Source: Stropharia rugosoannulata | Taxonomy: Eukaryota; Basidiomycota; Agaricomycetes; Agaricales; Strophariaceae | Direction: 5' to 3' | DNA length: 64,000 nt | NCBI GenBank assembly: GCA_028532985.1 | Contig: JANCIK010000012.1 | Coordinates: 868,001 to 932,000, forward strand | Part shown: positions 34,135 through 45,826 of the stretch, piece by piece | Position numbering within the stretch: position 1 is the stretch's first letter | Layout: each line of letters opens with the position of its first letter | Program-made: the position numbers and the translations under genes | Notes under the pieces: model-generated | What the model saw: only the letters and a program-made list of their open reading frames with translations | The model's database searches: none | Told to the model about the DNA's origin: nothing

Positions 34135-37104
34135 ATGTGGGACTCTCAGGCGAATGTGTTCGCCTACGGAGGCAGACGCCTTTCCTCTTTCTATGGCTAT
34201 TGTGACTTACCGGTTGTTTGCGCCATAATGCAGTACCTCTTACCAGCATTTACCCTCATATCGACGCGTTTTGTTAGCAGCGCAGGAAATATTTTTGAAC
34301 TATGGTCGCCCAATTCGTCACAAAACGCATTCTATCCTGGTCGCCAAGAACCTAAGTATCGGTTTGGCCTCAAATTGTCTAGCGAGTGGAGGCGTTGTGA
34401 TGGGCATCTGGGACGTTTCGACCCCACTGTCTCTCCTCAACACTATTCGCCTTCTCACCCATGGTATCCTTATATTAAACGTACCGCCAACAGCAATGAA
34501 CCAGAGTGGTTGGTTGTTTTTGAAGTATGGGAGCGCAAGTCGGAGGACGGAGGGTACATTTGCAACGACTACTTGACCGCATTGCACAAACGCCTCGACC
34601 AGTTAATGAAGGAGAGGGATCTACTAACGGACCTTAAACGCCTCGAGCCCGTCATCTGGGCAACCATGCCTGTCATTACCCATCAGGATATCGAAGGTCT
34701 CAGCCTACTCCTTGGTTTTGACGAAGCAGTTGATAACCTTGTTTCTATCCAAAGGAGCCTTAAACACATGGATGGGTGGAATCGAATGGCCTCGTTAATC
34801 TTGAAAGATCACAAAGAGCATCTGCGTTCGATATCTAGAGTGGAAACCGCGGACGATTCGCTCATCGGAGTCTGGCTAAACGGCACAAAGGAGGAAGAAG
34901 GACTTCAACTGTTGCGACATCGTGTGCCTTGTTTTATACTGTCTGAAGTTATTTCTGAACAAGACCTCGGCCGCGTCCGTTCTTCTTATGTTAACCGGGG
35001 ATGGGTAGCTTTAACAGCTGTAGCAGCGCTGGACAAAGCCTCCAACATATACGATCGGATCCTGACCACCGCTGGAGTGGATCTCAGACACAGAGAAAAG
35101 GATATAGGGCTAGCCAAGACAAAGGAATTATACACCTTAGAGGACAAGAAACGTGCCTCTTCCACGGCTCAGGGATATAGTGACGGGTGTTATCTTGACC
35201 CCCGATCTATGAAAATTGTCCAGGCTTCTCGTCAGGCGCCTTCCTCTCTCCCAACAAGGACCGAGTTCGGGTTAATGCCTCCTCCCGTTCAGAAGGTGGG
35301 TCAAGGTACATGGTCATTCTGGACCGAGAGTACGCTGGATGACGACGAAACACCCTGTATGGAAAGATTAGGCAAAAATCGCAAGAATGACATGGGTCGC
35401 CACAAATACTACGATAGGGTCAATCTGAGAGTACTTGGCTTTGACACTGCAGTCCGTCCTCATGAAGGCTACCTGGCTGATGCAAACGTTTTTGGTCTCC
35501 CAGCACCAGACATGCCCTTCGTTGTCAAAGACAATTACAGGGTTATACCAAACACAAAGCTTACTCGGTCGAAATGGATGTACCGGTCACAATTTCCAGC
35601 TGCGCAAGACATTGATCGCGCCTTTAAACCTACAGAAAGTCTTTCGCATCACTCTGGTCAGCAAAACATAAGTAGGCAAAGCTCGACGAAGGAATGCCAG
35701 CAACCATCCTCTTCAAAGCTGTTCGAGGATGTTCATAAGCGATACAGAATCTTAGAGGAGGGCGACAGCAATTCCGAAGGATTCGCGGACGATGCCCCTC
35801 CTAAGGTCATTTTTTCTGCAGCGGCCCCCTTATATAAGGGCAAGCGCAAACGCTCATTATCTCCAATACCCAGTGGTGAGGACTGTGAAAGGGCAGAGCG
35901 GAGAGCTTCGGTGGTAGATTCCATTCCTATGAGTATGACCCCACTGGTACCAGAAATACAGCAGGAGCTGGCCCCAGCAAGTCAGCAAGACAGACAAGCC
36001 GCTGAGGTGATCGTGTCGCCCTCCGTTCCAACGGTATTCGTAGTAGCGGCTTCAATTTCAACACAAGGCAGTCATGCTGCCGTGCCGCCCACCTTACTGA
36101 CTGAAACCCTGCCCCCACCAAGCCAACAAGACGGACAAGCCGCTGAGGTGATCGTGCCGCCCGCCATTCCAACGGTATCCCTAGTACCAGCTTCGAGTTC
36201 AACACAAGGCAGTCTTGCTGCCGAAGTGACCGCGCCGCCCACCGAGCCAGAAGTAGAACAAGACCTGGTCCCAGCAAGCGTAATGCACTGCAACCAGGCG
36301 GCTGAGATAGTGTCTCCACCAGCCCCTAGTACCACGATGGACTTAATCAATCGAATTGACTGGTCTGACTGTCAACATTCCGCTATACTTTTGGCTGGAC
36401 CGTCGCCTGCTATAAATACAGCACCAAGTACCGTCCTCTCCTTCTGGGAACACACGCGACAAATTACCTCTACGCTCCCCCCACAGACCTCGTCGGAACA
36501 ACAATCCCTGGATGCCCTATTCCCACTACCAACTTCGACTTGCCTACAGCTAAGTGACATAGTAGCGGAAGGCACACGCTCGACTTGTCTAGTGATCTGG
36601 AATTTCCCAGCTCACTTTTTATGGTGCCACGTTGTTGCCTGGATTGGGGACGTGAGTACAGATCTAGATGACCCAGCGGGAGTGCCTCGGCGGATTCTTC
36701 GCACAAACGAGCGCGGCTATTCAGTTTATTGGCTAAAATTTCGGGACGCATCTGGCGCAACACTATTTCGTGGCGCAGTGGCGGGGCGCAGACTCTATGC
36801 GGACGGACAATTTGTTGCCTGTGATTTTATACCTGACAGGTATTATGCCGGGGCCAATGGTCGCTCCCAAGATTACTGGCAGATTGGAGATGGCCTATCA
36901 CAGGGGAGGCAGTTAGATGCACCTCATTCTACTACGTTATGTTCCTTCTCCTTCACTGTTCCAGATCTTCTTTCGCGGCTTCATCTTCCCGAAATTGACT
37001 CTTCACTTCCAGCGCCGCCCCCGTTCAAGCGCCGGCGCGGCAAGCGCAAAAGTGCGCGCAAATCCACGCTAGCGTCGGAGGACCCTGTTGGCCCGGGTGC
37101 TTGA
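34135..37104 (+). CDS. 989-aa single-exon protein with RRM-like C-terminal segment
   Basis: A 2970-nt intron-free frame from ATG 34135 to TGA 37104; the same frame is open for 15 codons upstream but has no ATG there. Residues ~100-340 form an ordered, Trp-rich region (HPWYPYIKRT, EWLVVFEVWERK, MDGWNRMASLILKDHKEHLR, VWLNGTKEEEGLQLLRHRVP). About 480-610 is mixed. About 612-715 has two and a half copies of a ~47-residue Pro/Ala/Val repeat (SQQDxQAAEVIVxP...ASxSTQGSxAA). About 817-905 resembles an RRM: CLVIWNFP as RNP2, GYSVYWLKF as RNP1, then LFRGAVAGRRLYADGQFV. The C-terminus is basic (FKRRRGKRKSARKS), a likely nuclear signal. The ordered N-terminal region resembles agaricomycete proteins that I recall only as multi-copy hypotheticals. 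Intact, intron-free and next to a Plavaka relic, so possibly element-borne. Confidence 0.8.
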   Translation: MWDSQANVFAYGGRRLSSFYGYCDLPVVCAIMQYLLPAFTLISTRFVSSAGNIFELWSPNSSQNAFYPGRQEPKYRFGLKLSSEWRRCDGHLGRFDPTVSPQHYSPSHPWYPYIKRTANSNEPEWLVVFEVWERKSEDGGYICNDYLTALHKRLDQLMKERDLLTDLKRLEPVIWATMPVITHQDIEGLSLLLGFDEAVDNLVSIQRSLKHMDGWNRMASLILKDHKEHLRSISRVETADDSLIGVWLNGTKEEEGLQLLRHRVPCFILSEVISEQDLGRVRSSYVNRGWVALTAVAALDKASNIYDRILTTAGVDLRHREKDIGLAKTKELYTLEDKKRASSTAQGYSDGCYLDPRSMKIVQASRQAPSSLPTRTEFGLMPPPVQKVGQGTWSFWTESTLDDDETPCMERLGKNRKNDMGRHKYYDRVNLRVLGFDTAVRPHEGYLADANVFGLPAPDMPFVVKDNYRVIPNTKLTRSKWMYRSQFPAAQDIDRAFKPTESLSHHSGQQNISRQSSTKECQQPSSSKLFEDVHKRYRILEEGDSNSEGFADDAPPKVIFSAAAPLYKGKRKRSLSPIPSGEDCERAERRASVVDSIPMSMTPLVPEIQQELAPASQQDRQAAEVIVSPSVPTVFVVAASISTQGSHAAVPPTLLTETLPPPSQQDGQAAEVIVPPAIPTVSLVPASSSTQGSLAAEVTAPPTEPEVEQDLVPASVMHCNQAAEIVSPPAPSTTMDLINRIDWSDCQHSAILLAGPSPAINTAPSTVLSFWEHTRQITSTLPPQTSSEQQSLDALFPLPTSTCLQLSDIVAEGTRSTCLVIWNFPAHFLWCHVVAWIGDVSTDLDDPAGVPRRILRTNERGYSVYWLKFRDASGATLFRGAVAGRRLYADGQFVACDFIPDRYYAGANGRSQDYWQIGDGLSQGRQLDAPHSTTLCSFSFTVPDLLSRLHLPEIDSSLPAPPPFKRRRGKRKSARKSTLASEDPVGPGA

Positions 37105-38924
37105 GTTCCAGTATGTTTTTTCTACTAGACTTAGCCGGTTGCACTGCTGATAGTTTTCTTGGTAGCTACTATCATGATACCTATATGTACATACTATTTG
37201 GACCTTATTCTATACATCCTAACAGTTTGTAACTCTATTTGCTGTATTCCCTTGCTGTCATGGTTTTGATCGCAGACAGAACTTGCCAATTTCTAATTAT
37301 CCTAATGATTTTGCCGCACTTTTGAGACATGGGGTCATCAGAGGAGTGAAAATAGGGAAGCTGTGAATATAAGGAGGTGTCCTGTCGTAGCCTAGTATAC
37401 ACTTATCTCCACTGACTCTCAATAAATGGATTTGACAAATGTTATACCTGACGAGCTCAAGTAGTCAGAATCTGCCTGACACTCTAACAAGTTTTATTTA
37501 TTATCAAAATTTACAAGACAGGCTAGGGGGTTGGTATTTATCACTCCTTCGTAAGTCAGGCTTTCGAGATGTGAGCATATTAGAGCCATGCTGCACAACT
37601 ACCTATAACTACAGCAAAGTATCAATCTGTAAAGGCTTGGAACATGCTATAATCTCGTCTACAACAATTTCTTTGTTACAAAAATAGGTAGATAGGTGCA
37701 TTAATAGAAAAGTCATCATACTTAAATAACCAATGACTCAACTGATGACATATAAAGATGTACTTTAGTAGTGAAGCAATACTATAACACACTTGACAAA
37801 ATATAGAGTACTATAATGTCCTATACAATTTATATACGGGTGAAAGGCACCTTAGAAATTTTATCCCTACATATAAAAAAAAGGATTAGATACAACAACA
37901 CATTATATAGGCAGAATATTACTTCAATGGATCATGCAACATGTTAGACAGCAAACTGTATTTTTACATATCATGTCCACAACGATCTAAGGAATTGTCT
38001 AAATTAGAATGCCAAATGATATATACAGAATCTGCGTAGATATTACGTCGTTATACAAAGGAGCGTTAAGATTACTGCATTATTATTCCAGTTATAACGC
38101 CTACAGAAAATACTATAAGAGCTATATAAACAAAGCTGTAATGTTATACCGAAATGATGACAGAGGTAGCACCTTATAGCTATTACACCGCTTTGTATAA
38201 CCTTACAGGACTAGTCAAAAGCATCCGATGGGGGTTTACGCCATTCTCGCGGGTGGTCGGCGACACCCGAAAGATTTGAAGGTCCTCCACGGAAACTTAC
38301 ACAATCTGCCTACGTTCGAACAACAAGTTTTCATTCTTGTTCTACGGCCGTGCCTTTTTTTAAATTTCATCCTTACTGTCTCTTCTCTAATAACATGAGC
38401 TTGGTAAACAACGTGCCAATCTCGCTAAGGGTTGTACAGGACTTGATGTCAACACTTCCTTCATAACGACTCTGGTCAAACTCCGGTCGCTTTGGATAGA
38501 TATAAACACTCTTTCTCTTTTACTTTTTTTTCACGGAGACTTTGGTTCACGCTATCGATTAATTACATGCATATAGGTAAGCTTTAATCGTTTCCCCAAA
38601 ATTACTCGCCAATCTTCCTGATAGACAGACAAGTCTTCCGAGTTTTCATGCTGTACTAACAGTTTAACAAGTACAAGTTGAGTACAAGTGTTCATTTCTC
38701 CCCTTTCGATTTCTTTCTTCTTTTTTTTTTTGTAAAATATCTAACATATTCACTTATAGTTACAGTGTTAACCGAACCCTGCTTTACCTGCGGACAGCGA
38801 TACGTGACCTTGATGGACTAGCCAGAGTTGTAGTAGTCCTAATTTAGGTACTGTTTGACGTACTGGTATTCCGACCACTGCTTCAAGCTTCAAAGCTCGA
38901 GACAGACTAACTCCTCCACTCACA
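37105..38924. other. AT-rich intergenic region
   Basis: About 1.8 kb of AT-rich DNA with T-runs (e.g. 38716-38735) and no exon-like sequence. The right end is the promoter of the fusion kinase; a CT-rich stretch precedes the ATG at 38925. Confidence 0.45.
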
Positions 38925-41091
38925 ATGGATCCTCTTGACGAGCCTGTTATTATGCAGCAGAACGACGACATGGACGTTGATTCTTCTAGTCTACCTGCCT
39001 CCTACGCGTTACTATCCTTAGGTTCACCTATGTCGTTACAGAGAGCAGCCTCATTAGCCGCTGGCTCGCTCATGTCGCAGACACCAAGCAGTCAGTACGC
39101 TAATTTGAGCATGAAGAGTGTCCTTGGTGATAACGTACGTTCTTTGCCTTCAATATGCTCAACGGCTGTACTACTTAACATAGGCACGATCCAGGCGATG
39201 AACTACGCATGTTGCGGGAACCAATACGAGGAGTTAAATGACTTACTTAAACACTTCGAAGATGAACACATCGTTGCAACAGACCAGGCTGTTACGTTGG
39301 CTACCGAAGAGCGTCCTCAAACGTCAGAAGCATTCATTTTCTCGTCGCCGCATCCGGCCCCGAGGCTTCTGCCTACTGCGAAATTTGGACATAACCCCAC
39401 TGAGATTGCCTTGGACGTCCCTGCATCGGAGATATTTTCCCTTGAGGGACATTCGCAGCAAGCTCATTCGCCGAATAATTTATACTCCCAGGACTCACGG
39501 CCAACAGTCAAGCTACATGAATGCCCCAGACCAAATTGCGACCAAGCATATAGGAACGCAAAAGGGCTTGCGTACCATATGAGCGTCGGGGGATGCAAGC
39601 CCACTAATTTTGGTTCAACCATTTCCCGTAATCCTGCGCCGCCACTATTGCGCGAAGGACTGACCGATCGGGACGAAGGACTGTTCGCATTACCTTTTAA
39701 ATGTGGCTTGTACGGCTGTATACAACGATACAAAACTGCCTACGAACTTAGACGGCATTATCAAGAAAGTCACCCCAATTACGCATTGGAACGAAGCCAA
39801 TCGAATCACAATCTCGTTGACGACAATGTAAGACCCAGAACGTTTTTTTTCTGTTTCTGTCATCACTAATTCGAGTCATACTCTTAATACATTACTCAGC
39901 CCTTTCCACTGTCGGATATTGGACTCACAGAGCCGGTTGATCTCACTGGAAATATCTCGTGTGTCGGTCAATATCCAGATCGCGGGGGAGGCTATGCCGA
40001 TATTTTCCTCGGTCTTTTTAATGAAGGGGGATACAGCAGCACTAAAGTTGCAATCAAAGTCCTCCGCTCGCACATTTACAATACTTCTGACAAGGCCAAA
40101 TTGCGCAAGGTAACGACTAGTTCTTTTTCCTTCTACTATAGGCTTATCTGATATTTTGTTAGCGATTGTCCAGAGAAATAAGAATCTGGGCTTGCTTTGA
40201 CCATCCTAATATTCTGCCATTGTTGGGCACAGCCGTTACCGATGATTCAGATATGTCCATGATATGCCCGTGGATGGACGAGGGCGACCTTGCTGGTTAC
40301 TTGAACAGGAAAGGGGATATTTTAACGTCTAAGCTACGAAGGGAGATTGTACGAATTTCTCTCGCGCATACAATATGATTCGATGACTTATACTAGTCAC
40401 TGTTCAGTGTGAAGACATTACCAACGGACTGCAATACAGTGAGTGTTCTTCGTTCGCATTACATTCGCTCAAAGGTTTTGACTAGCCTTGACGTTCAGTC
40501 CATTCCCGAAATTTCATTCATGGCGATCTAACGACAGTAGGATTCAGTTTGCCTTAATTTCACTTACAATAAGATTTACTGTCTGATTCGTTATACAGGG
40601 CAATGTTTTGGTGAATAGGAATGGTAAAGCAAAGCTTTCTGATTTTGGTCTGTCGAATATGGTAGCGGATCTCCGCCTGGAGTCCTTCAAGACATCTAAA
40701 GTCGCTGGATCAGCCAGGTGGGCAGCCCCAGAGTTAATCCGGACTGAGGACGACTCCGTCGCACAGCCCAAGTTTTCTTCCGATGTTTATTCCTTGGGCA
40801 GCGTTATCTTCCATGTAAGTGACTTTTCAGGGGCAGCCTGTACGCTTTCCGCACGGACTTCTGTCTGCCTTTAACACATTAAATTAGGTCATATCAAGCC
40901 AACTGCCCTACGAGGGCCTTTCTGACACGCAGGTGATCCATAAAGTCATGGCAGGAAACAAGCCAGTCCAGGAAAAGCCACAGGTGCTGAAAAAAAATTG
41001 CTGGGACCTCATTGAACAATGCTGGGAACCAGTTCCAGATAACCGCCCCAGAGCTGGTGAAGTGGGATACATGTTGGCGTTTTTGAAATGA
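38925..41091 (+). CDS. Sfp1-like C2H2 zinc-finger module fused to a TKL kinase
   Basis: Exons 38925-39134, 39195-39827, 39900-40109, 40163-40348, 40408-40438, 40499-40536, 40599-40814 and 40888-41091 stay in phase and encode 575 residues. Residues 71-95 (AMNYACCG...LLKHFEDEHIV) match the first motif of the Sfp1-type protein at 54.6 kb (CRNYTCCG...LLEHFEDVHIV) except that the first Cys is Ala. About 179-205 (CPRPNCDQAYRNAKGLAYH) and 240-265 (CGLYGCIQRYKTAYELRRH) are its two C2H2 fingers. From 282 on is a kinase: GGGYADIFLG, VAIKVLR, HGDLTTGNVLV (non-RD), DFGLSN, AAPELI, and a complete C-lobe. The junction intron (39828-39899) is phase 0, so both modules lie in one frame. A DNA-binding kinase is implied if transcribed as one message. 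Converges with TAF11. Confidence 0.8.
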
Positions 41092-41313
41092 CCGCTAGCC
41101 ATGTCGGCTGGTAATCAGCTTTGAACGCTAAGCGTCGAGCACTGGTATTCAAAGATCCAAACCCAAGGCACCGCACCACAATTTAGAATCTAGAAGCAGA
41201 TGACACTGACCCAGATGCTAATTAGGCACTGAGCCCGCAAGCTATGATACAAATATGCGCAGATGCTATTACATACAGAGAGAAAGAGGAATGTGCAAAA
41301 TAACGCACGCGTA

Positions 41314-42566
41314 TTACCGTACAAACAGTTTTTTCGCCCGTAATGGTCTAGCAGCACCAACGCGGCCTGTCTCTTCTTGATAGGCTCTGTACGCCTCGCG
41401 CAGATGGTCGGGCGACAGAGGGCCTGTATCTCCTCGTCGCGTCTGGACAGCACGCGCTGTAATCCGTGTATCAGCAAACACGGTTGTCAACAATGTGGTC
41501 ATGATCATCGATTTCGTGTATGATAGTAATATGAGTGGCTCATATACGACATGCTTATCGTCACCAAGAAGTGACGCGCGGTTGCCCTAAGTAATTTCAA
41601 ATGAATCGGCTCACCTTTTTCGACGATCTCCCCAACAAAGACCTTGGAAAACCCTGCTATTATCTGAGCTACTGGCTGCGAGACCTGCTGACCCAAAGTT
41701 TGTTGAATGACCTGGAGAAAGTGAGCTTGTGAACAACTTGTGAACCCCTTGGAACTTCAGGCACTTCAACTGACCTTGCGGACCGCTTGCTTCGGCAGTG
41801 CATGTCTCCTGTACGCCTCGAACCGGTCATACTGAGCGGGACTCAGGTTGTCCATCAGTACCCTGAAAATACCGTTAGACTGCAAATATGCACATGTACA
41901 TGAAGACACGAACTTGAGGTTGTCTTTCGACTGACTCTGCCATGAAAGCTGGGCCGAATAATCGTCATCTGCCATGGCAGGAAGCAGCTCGTCATCTCCC
42001 TCAGCCTCCTCGTCGGCACCTACCGTCCCGGGCCTCCCACCTGCTAGCATGGGCTGCGGTGTACTTCTATTGGGCAGCGTAAGACCTGCTGCAGCATCGG
42101 GGATTGGTGTGCCACGCTGGGAACTGGATGTGCCTACGCCAACACCAATAAGTGCTGGGTCTATTACTGCCGCCTTCGTTTCTGTCTGCTCTTCTTGGTG
42201 CCCCTGCGATTCGTCCGCTTCTGCTGCACCGTCTGACCCAGCATCATCGCCGTCGTCATTTCCCGCGGCATTTGCGTCGGGCATCGCCCAGTGCACGCGA
42301 GGGTACTGCGCATTTGCGTTAGTGGTAGAGAAGGAGATAGGCGTTGAAGTAGGTGTCCCGAATGTGCTCGTGCTTGCGCGCGGCGACGTGGATTCTGCTA
42401 GGCCGGAGCCCTTCGGTTTGCGTCCGCGTTTTGCACCAGTCGCTGACCCGCGTGGTCTTCCTCGAGGGGCTGGAGTGGGAGTACTTGGTGCAGTAGACGG
42501 ACCTGGGGCCTTCGGTGTATTGGGATTAATAGAGAATATGCTTTGAGAATAGTAAGGAGTGGTCAT
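41314..42566 (-). CDS. TAF11: TAF11 (TFIID subunit, TAFII28-like histone fold)
   Basis: Exons 42566-41914, 41862-41775, 41711-41615 and 41456-41314 join in phase, giving 326 residues. The N-terminal two thirds are Pro/Ser/Thr-rich with an AT-hook-like RGRPRGS and acidic patches. The C-terminal ~110 residues carry the TAFII28 domain: LSPAQYDRFEAYRRHALPKQ, VIQQTLGQQVSQPVAQIIAG, FSKVFVGEIVEKARAV, then GPLSPDHLREAYRAY. TAF11 pairs with TAF13 through this histone fold within TFIID and contacts TBP. The ATG at 42566 is preceded in frame only by GTG. Convergent with the fusion kinase, 222 bp apart at the 3' ends. Confidence 0.92.
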
Positions 42567-43796
42567 TCTGCACACCGCTTTCGGCCTAGATCTGAATGCT
42601 ACGCTGAGGATGTAAAAGCAGTCTCACCGAATGGAAGATGTCAGTAAGTAGGTCTCAGCGGGCGCCGGCGGTAGGACAGCCCGTACTGTCACGTGGTGTG
42701 TGCGCCTCACTCACATGATCTTGTGTGCACGCCGCGCGCCGGGCCCCGGCGTCCGCGTCCGAAGACCGAGACGCGAAGCAAATGTCTGCTTCGTTTCTTT
42801 GGGGTTCTGTAGTCAGGTGACCGGTCATGTAAGACGCGTCTTCCTCCTGTCGTTCCCCATCTTTCCTTCCTTTCTTTCCTCCCATCCCGAGCGTGCCCTG
42901 TCCCTAGCCTAGTACTCTTCCCCGTAGTCCAGCCTCTTCCGGGATCCGAATTTACGCGTGCGTTCAAAGTCTTTTCGTATGATTCAGGAGTCTTTTCATC
43001 TCCTCGAGCTGTCACAGTAAAAGTTGCATGATAACGATTACTGTAAGTCATTGGTAAGCCATCTGTTAAATCAATACTCGCAGTGACTTGTAAAGTGGGC
43101 GCCTAACCACTTATGGATAGCATGCGAGGTAGCGGCCAGTGATCCTCGCAAGTCCTCGCCTCGTATCCCATCATCGAGCGCAACAACTATAAGATTCTCA
43201 ACCATATAATATACTCAAAGTGCATCTAAGTGTATCTGATACAGATAATGAACGGATAATACCTAGTAACAGTCATGATTATTGTGTGATCTAATTATCC
43301 ACGGTATTTGTCTTTGAATTAATTTAGAGTCTTCTCGGCTAAACGTAAATAGGACGACATCATCCAAACATGATCAGGCAAATTTTGATCTATCCCGGAA
43401 GATAAAAACAACGAAAGTAGGTTTTGGGCAATGGAGAAGATACAGTCAGATTCAGATAATATACATGCTTCATCTTTCCATAGTATGCTTGCATGGTGCG
43501 AGTTATGCCCGGTGTCGGCCGAGACGAGATGCGCAGAGGGAGGGCCTGGAAGATGATATGACGCGGAATCTTTAACCGCAGTATGTTTTCAAATCGCTGT
43601 TTATTCTAGAGCCGCGACGCACTGTACCATGGAAACTTCCAGTGGACTACTACACACATGCCATGCTATGTCATGACTGGTGAATGATGCTTGGCAACCA
43701 ATAACTTACCGCTCATACTTAAGCATGGCCTTTCGTGGATAATGTCTCGCCTGCTGCCTGCTTGCCGCCCCCGTTGTCTCACATCCCTTTCATCTT
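42567..43796. promoter_or_regulatory. Divergent promoter region between TAF11 and the MpaB-like gene
   Basis: GC-rich near TAF11, AT-rich around 43100-43450, and no coding signal. Likely holds promoters for both flanking genes. Confidence 0.4.
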
Positions 43797-45826
43797 ATGT
43801 CGTACAGTGGTCTCTTCGGTTTCTTCTCACAATTTGGACAGAGCTGGCTCGATATCGTCCCAAAATGCCCCAGATTCGACATCAGCATGCAACATATCTC
43901 TGTTAATACGACGTCACTTTTTGCCGCTGGCCTCGCATTTTGGCTGTGTTTTGTCCGAGCGGTGAGATGGAGAAGATACAACGCTTTGCATCGAAAATAC
44001 GCGTCGAAGTGGAACGGAGGGTCAGGGAAAATATCTGTGCAGGAAGCTCAGGAAATCACCCAACTGAATGCTCTCTATGACATGCCCTGGCTGGTCCATC
44101 AAGGTGTCGCTTTCGCCCTTTTTAAAACATACGCAATTGTACGTCTTAAAACTCCACATGCCGTCGGAATATTTCTAATACTCCTTAGCCGTCTATTTCC
44201 AAACTGCTAGCTTCAACAAAGGAACTCAAGTCAAAGGAGACGGTGTCGCGAAGATATGCAGATGTGAGTTTGACAAATTTTTGATCAGGTCGATATTCTG
44301 ACAACGGCCAACCCTTTAGACTGAAATTTTGATTAGTGGGTAGCGCACTCAAACGCCCTCCCATATACAGTCATGCTCATCGATTTCTTTCATCAGCAAC
44401 ATGGAATATTTGTCCTATCACAGGATTTACGGACCCCCACTTCGCTTCGGCCAACACAGGCTCAAATCCCAAGCCGGCAGAAGACCCACGAGCAAACATT
44501 GCAATTGCTCGAACAAATTGGTTGCATGGCAAATACAACATCGTTAGTCTCGCTAAATTTACGATAAATTGCTCGTGACACTGACATCGCCCCCTTTGCC
44601 TAGTCGAACAATGATTTCCTGTATACATTGTGCCTCTTTGCTCTTGAGCCTATCGTATGTTTATTTTCCTTCCCTTGAGGATTGTTTAAACATAACATTT
44701 CTTCGTGACCAGTACTGGTCTGATCGCTGGGGCTGGCGTTCGTACTCCCCTCTGGAAAAGCATGCGTTATATGTATTTTGGGAAGACGTAGGCAGGAGGA
44801 TGAATATCCACAACATCCCGTCAAGCATAGAGGCGATGATGGAATGGAGTAAGGTGAGACATTGCGTGTAACACAATTGCCTTCAAGGGACATGATTTGA
44901 CGAAACTTCTTAAACTTCTTAGGCGTATGAAGAGAAGTACATGGTGCCAGCCGCGTCAAATCATATAGTCGCCGGATATACTCTAGATGAGCTCCTCACC
45001 GCCGCACCCGAACGATTCGGCATTAAGAATTTTGGAAGGCGCCTCGCCATATGCCTGTTGGATGAGAGGACAAGAAAGGCTATGATGTACGTTAATCTTC
45101 TATGATCAACTCTGATATCCAGCTGATCAACCTGTGTACTAGGTTCGACAAGCAACCCTGGCTCCTCCGCAAGACCGTCAGCAGCTTGCTCCTATTGACA
45201 GCCTTCGTCCAACGATTCCTACTCGCTCCACGCACTCGCCCTCTATACACCGTAGACCCAGGCCCTCCTTGTATGTCTGGAGATTTTCCGCGCATGCACC
45301 CAAACAGGTATTTTCTCTCCCCTTCCAGACTTTATGACATGATTCTGAGTTATGACGCAATAGAATCGCTGCTCGTCCATGGTATAAGCCCGTAGCCACA
45401 GGCGCCCTGGGTTACTATGCAGATAAACTCCTCGTTGCAGTGAATTGGTATACAGAGATGCCTAGTACTTCGTGCGTATTTGTTATTTCCCCACCTGCTA
45501 ATCCTTCTAAGGTATCTGCAATTTCTATTAATTAGGTTGAAGAGCGACGGGTATCGCCTCGAAGAAATGGTATGTGGCTACTTTGAATATGACCAAGGAA
45601 GCGTTAAACTTACTCCGAAATTCATAGGGTCCTATTAAATGGGAACAGGGTACGGGGATCACTATGCATTCCGATACTTCTCATTTTAACTATATATTTT
45701 TTTACAACGTCAGAGGGTCATGAAGAAGTTATGCACGAAGCCGCCAAACTTATGGGATGTCCGGTAACTGGGGTATGGTCTTTGGAAGGGAAGCCGCAGA
45801 GCAAGTGCCCAAAACTCATGGTTTGA
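43797..45826 (+). CDS. MpaB/rubber-oxygenase-family ER-bound oxygenase-like protein
   Basis: Twelve exons keep phase: 43797-44138, 44189-44263, 44320-44335, 44424-44542, 44604-44654, 44713-44853, 44923-45086, 45143-45307, 45364-45471, 45536-45569, 45628-45649, 45714-45826; 449 residues. A hydrophobic helix near residues 38-56 (TTSLFAAGLAFWLCFVRAV) precedes the domain, as in ER-anchored members. Family blocks: VHQGVAFALFKTYAIPSISK, SRRYADTEIL, DPRANIAIARTNWLHGKYNI, NNDFLYTLCLF, RWGWRSYSPLEKHA, RMNIHNIPSSIEAMMEW, FPRMHPNR, ARPWYKP and GYRLEEMGPIKWEQEGHEEV. MpaB cleaves a farnesyl side chain in mycophenolic acid synthesis, but fungal homologues are widespread and mostly uncharacterised. The 16-, 22- and 34-nt exons are unusually small; their edges are the least certain part. 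Confidence 0.85.

Noticed and set aside
41974..42546. A 190-codon plus-strand frame opposite TAF11
   Set aside because: Antisense to the low-complexity N-terminal part of TAF11; TAF11 has matching family motifs and splice structure.
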